From assembly GCF_000003815.2 (NCBI RefSeq), contig NC_049981.1, positions 9,995,482-10,059,481 on the forward strand: a DNA stretch of 64,000 nucleotides, in the 5' to 3' direction. The position numbers and the translations under genes are program-made. This DNA comes from Branchiostoma floridae. Its lineage: Eukaryota > Chordata > Leptocardii > Amphioxiformes > Branchiostomatidae. The stretch's first letter is position 1. The number at the start of each line of letters is the position of its first letter. This document shows positions 61,312-64,000 of the stretch, one piece after another. The notes beneath the pieces are model-generated. The model saw nothing but the letters and a program-made list of their open reading frames with translations, was not told where the DNA came from and searched no databases.

Positions 61312-62684
61312 GGTTAATATTAACTGTCAATAAGTTAGACCAATTGCAGCGGTTTTACACAAGCAAAGGGTCAGCGGTCAGCAAAGATCACAAAGCACTG
61401 TAGCAGGAAAGGTGGGAAAATGGCATTATCTACATATTCTAAAATCTGTGCATGGAAAAAAAAAATTAAGTTATCGACAAGCAGTACTTTTCATGCAAAA
61501 AATAGATCATAGAACAAACTAGAAACCTACAATTCCAATTATAAGCTTGGTTCAGATGAAACCGGTTAGGTCTGGCAGTTACTGAGTTAGTGATGGGTGG
61601 GGGGAGTCGGTGGGGGAGTGGGTGGGGGTGATTTGACAGCAGGTAAACTCTCAAGCTAATTCATGGGCTTGACTCCAGCATGACGGAGGCCATATCATAT
61701 ACATGTCATGATGTGGACATGTAAAAAGCGTGGTCGAGACAAGAAGCCAGGGCTCTTCATAGTTGACCTGCACAGTTGGGTGTGTGAGTGGGAGTTCTAC
61801 TCCACTCTACTCTTTAGTACTTCAGAGAGAATATGGAGATTATAGGAATTCCTTAGATTCTGGAATGATATTCAATGACAACTTCACCCAACTCTCAATA
61901 GTATGAAATCCCCTTAACATGAATGTATCTGCTAAAGACATGTGAATATGATAAATTTGCAAAGAAAAGACACCGACAACATGTGGTGGGGAGGGGGGCA
62001 TGAGAAAGTTCCCTAACAACGAAGAATCAAACCCGGTTAAATAGACATTTGTCACCGAAACCATACATCGATTTGTACAGTTAATTCCTTAAAATCCATC
62101 CAAGCATACCTATCAATAAAAATACAACAATCGCCCCAGAACAACACTTGAAAACAAACAAATCTTGCACGACAACAAAAACAGCGTGGAAACCCACCAT
62201 TTTGGATGCTTGTGACCTTTGACCCTTTGAAAATCGAAACAGCCGTGCCGTTTTGGTGTCTTTGACTATTTCTAAATTTCTCTAACCATTTCTTGACGCA
62301 ATAAAAACAAAAGAAAACAATAAAAATGCATCCTATCAAAACTTTGTACATTTTTGAGTGTTTTTTCTCATTTTTCAACTTGATGACGTCATATTCAAAA
62401 TGGCCGCCACGGGGTAGAAAAAGGCGGAAGTGACTTGTTTTGGGGTGAGTTGTGAGCTCAAAAGCGCGTGACAACCATTGGAAATATCTCTTGAGTCATC
62501 TTAAGGTATGAACACATACCTTGCATCATGAAAATAATATAAAAGTGTCGTTCAAGTCGGTTATAGTCGTAGAACTTAAGGTGAAACTGGCGAACTCGAT
62601 ATATTTTTAACTGCCACCGTGGCCCTATAGGTACAGCCTTCAGTTCAAGGCCAGCTCAAGGACTGACAACATATTTTCTGTGCG
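61312..62684. promoter_or_regulatory. Divergent SKI8/TBC promoter region
   Basis: It separates the presumed SKI8 start (minus) from the TBC gene start (plus). At 62384-62391 lies a perfect CRE, TGACGTCA, and at 62397-62408 AAAATGGCCGCC, a YY1-like element; both are frequent in TATA-less bidirectional promoters. No coding exon is recognised; open frames at 61840-62064 and 62052-62474 lack family features. Promoter activity is inferred. Confidence 0.45.
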
Positions 62685-64000
62685 ATGTCAGAAAAGATGG
62701 CCTTCAAGAATGGCGGAGAAGACACAGTTCTGACCAGGTCGTGTAGTTATGATTCGTCGTTTGAAATGGTGGAGACACCGCCTAGGCCGAAAGGGCTTGA
62801 GGTGACAAAGGAGGATTTGCCTGAAGAAGAAAATGAGGTAATTTAAATGTGTTTCTTTTGTATAATAATGATCGAAACAGACTATGTAAAAAAATTCTAT
62901 GATCTGTTGAGTCAACATTATACAAAAGGGAAAACAAGAGGCAATATCAAAGTTGACAGTTTAATAATGCATATTTGTATAAAAATGTTTAAAAAGAAGT
63001 GGAAACTGCACATTGTTCACATTGTTAGGAAGTTACTGTAAATGTCTTGAAGTTTACAGTGATTCGATTTCACGACGGCAGGAAGAAATTGAAGCTTTTG
63101 CTGTGTGATTTTGTCTTGGCGCATACTATGAGCAAGGAGGTTAACACATGTGTTTTAACCTCCTTGCTATGAGATATATTATATAGTTGTCACCACAAAA
63201 ACTGTAAACAAAAAATCTCTGAAAACACTGCAAGTAATTAATGAAATATAAAAGACTTTCGTGTAGCTAGCCTAGTAGCAGTATGACAATCATCAGACCA
63301 GAATTTATACGCAACAGCCAATCATGTACACTGTTACATTTTATTTCAATACCCAGGGTCCATCCCAGAGTGTGTGTTGCCAGCCACCATTGGACATGAC
63401 TACATTCCGGTCCATGTTGGACCCAGACGGTCGACTTGTAAATGAACACGCTCTGAGGAAAGCTGTCTTCAGAGGTAGAAGTGTCCTTGGTATAGAATCA
63501 ACCAAAAAAGACAGACATCACAAAATGTCAATAGATTTATTATGCTACATACATACTTTACAAAACAAAGACAAAAATGCTCAGGAAACTGGAAAGTGAA
63601 GTTCCTATGACTCAACCTGAAGAAAATGTACCTGATATTTCCTACAAAACATTAATCTGATTATGAATAGTATTGATACGCAAAGGAGGTGTACCAAATT
63701 TTCGATAGTCCAATAGGGATTTTAAAAAAAAAGTCATAGTTAAAGATGTGGCTACATGAAGCCTTGTTTCATATTTGGTCAATCAGAATTTTAACCTAAG
63801 CAATTTATTTCGGAGATCTACCTCCCAGGGTAAGTGGGCACATGGCTAGGGGATTGGGAGAGCTGCACCCTTGTTTTCCTCTTTAAAAAACAATGTCATA
63901 ATGTACTGTTCTACAGGAGGAGTGGACCCTACAGTTAGGAAGGACACCTGGCAGTTCATGTTCGGACTGTACCCGTTCCTGTCCACGGCGCGGGAACGTG
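62685..64000 (+). CDS. TBC-domain RabGAP, 5' part (cut by window end)
   Basis: Exons 62685-62837, 63357-63474 and 63917 to beyond 64000, phases agreeing; 118 residues visible. TBC proteins stimulate GTP hydrolysis by Rab GTPases on membranes. Seen: an acidic, unstructured N-terminus (MSEKMAFKNGGEDTV; EVTKEDLPEEENE), then PPLDMTTFRSMLDPDGRLVN, a typical lead-in to a TBC domain, and its start AVFRGGVDPTVRKDTWQFMF with the following GLYPFLSTARER. The catalytic IxxDxxR and YxQ finger motifs would lie beyond the window. The lead-in resembles TBC1D25- and TBC1D21-type proteins, but subfamily assignment needs the rest. The ATG at 62685 follows TGTGCG and a second in-frame ATG comes four codons later. 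Confidence 0.82.
63126..63173. repeat. Short perfect hairpin repeat CTATGAG-CAAGGAGGTTAA, second copy
   Basis: CAAGGAGGTTAA and TTAACCTCCTTG arms around CACATGTGTT, again flanked by CTATGAG on both sides. In TBC intron 1. See 16491-16539. Confidence 0.75.

Noticed and set aside
62052-62474. 140-codon minus-strand frame near the SKI8/TBC divergent region
   Set aside because: No domain, no phase-compatible link to SKI8 exon 60688-60661, and it covers the CRE/YY1 promoter-like elements.

Overview
The window reads as genomic DNA of an invertebrate animal, most likely a cephalochordate (amphioxus, Branchiostoma-like). Genes are split into short exons with GT-AG introns, the proteins align residue for residue with vertebrate counterparts, AATAAA signals follow the genes, and the spaces between genes are full of SINEs, MITE-like foldbacks and minisatellites. 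The species assignment is an inference. No bacterial, viral or organellar gene block is present.

Left part (1-27.9 kb): GDP-L-fucose synthase (GFUS, minus strand, 10 exons, complete), an arylsulfatase B-like sulfatase (plus, 8 exons, complete, formylglycine cysteine present), a GT10 alpha-1,3-fucosyltransferase (plus, one coding exon), a 4.5-kb array of a 1.36-kb non-coding tandem repeat, and an extended short-chain dehydrogenase/reductase of sugar-epimerase type (plus, 3 exons). All four genes concern fucose, nucleotide sugars or sulfated glycans.

Middle (30.9-42.9 kb): one complete DNA transposon of about 12 kb bounded by perfect 78-bp terminal inverted repeats. It encodes, in convergent orientation, a THAP + coiled-coil + DDE transposase with all three catalytic acidic residues, and a second protein joining SAP, SWIM, YqaJ-type exonuclease and PHD domains. 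The architecture fits the ISL2EU/IS4EU superfamily. The second gene carries one in-frame TGA between nuclease and PHD finger. Its right half holds two 61-bp minisatellite arrays lying as inverted repeats of each other. A separate 1.24-kb TIR element with C/G-tract ends follows at 43.5-44.7 kb.

Right part (46.4-64 kb): a four-helix MARVEL-domain membrane protein (plus, 5 coding exons, TATA promoter, decaying duplicates of its own exon edges in introns); convergent to it SKI8/WDR61, the WD40 subunit of the Ski and PAF1 complexes (minus, 10 exons found plus a candidate 12-nt first coding exon); and, divergent from SKI8, the 5' part of a TBC-domain RabGAP gene that runs off the window end.

Outstanding non-genic signals are the transposon as a whole, the 1.36-kb tandem array with its recurrent hairpin motif (core GATCGACTTCGATTCCATCG, also found at three dispersed sites), and two nested MITEs with 9-10-bp target duplications inside one host repeat.
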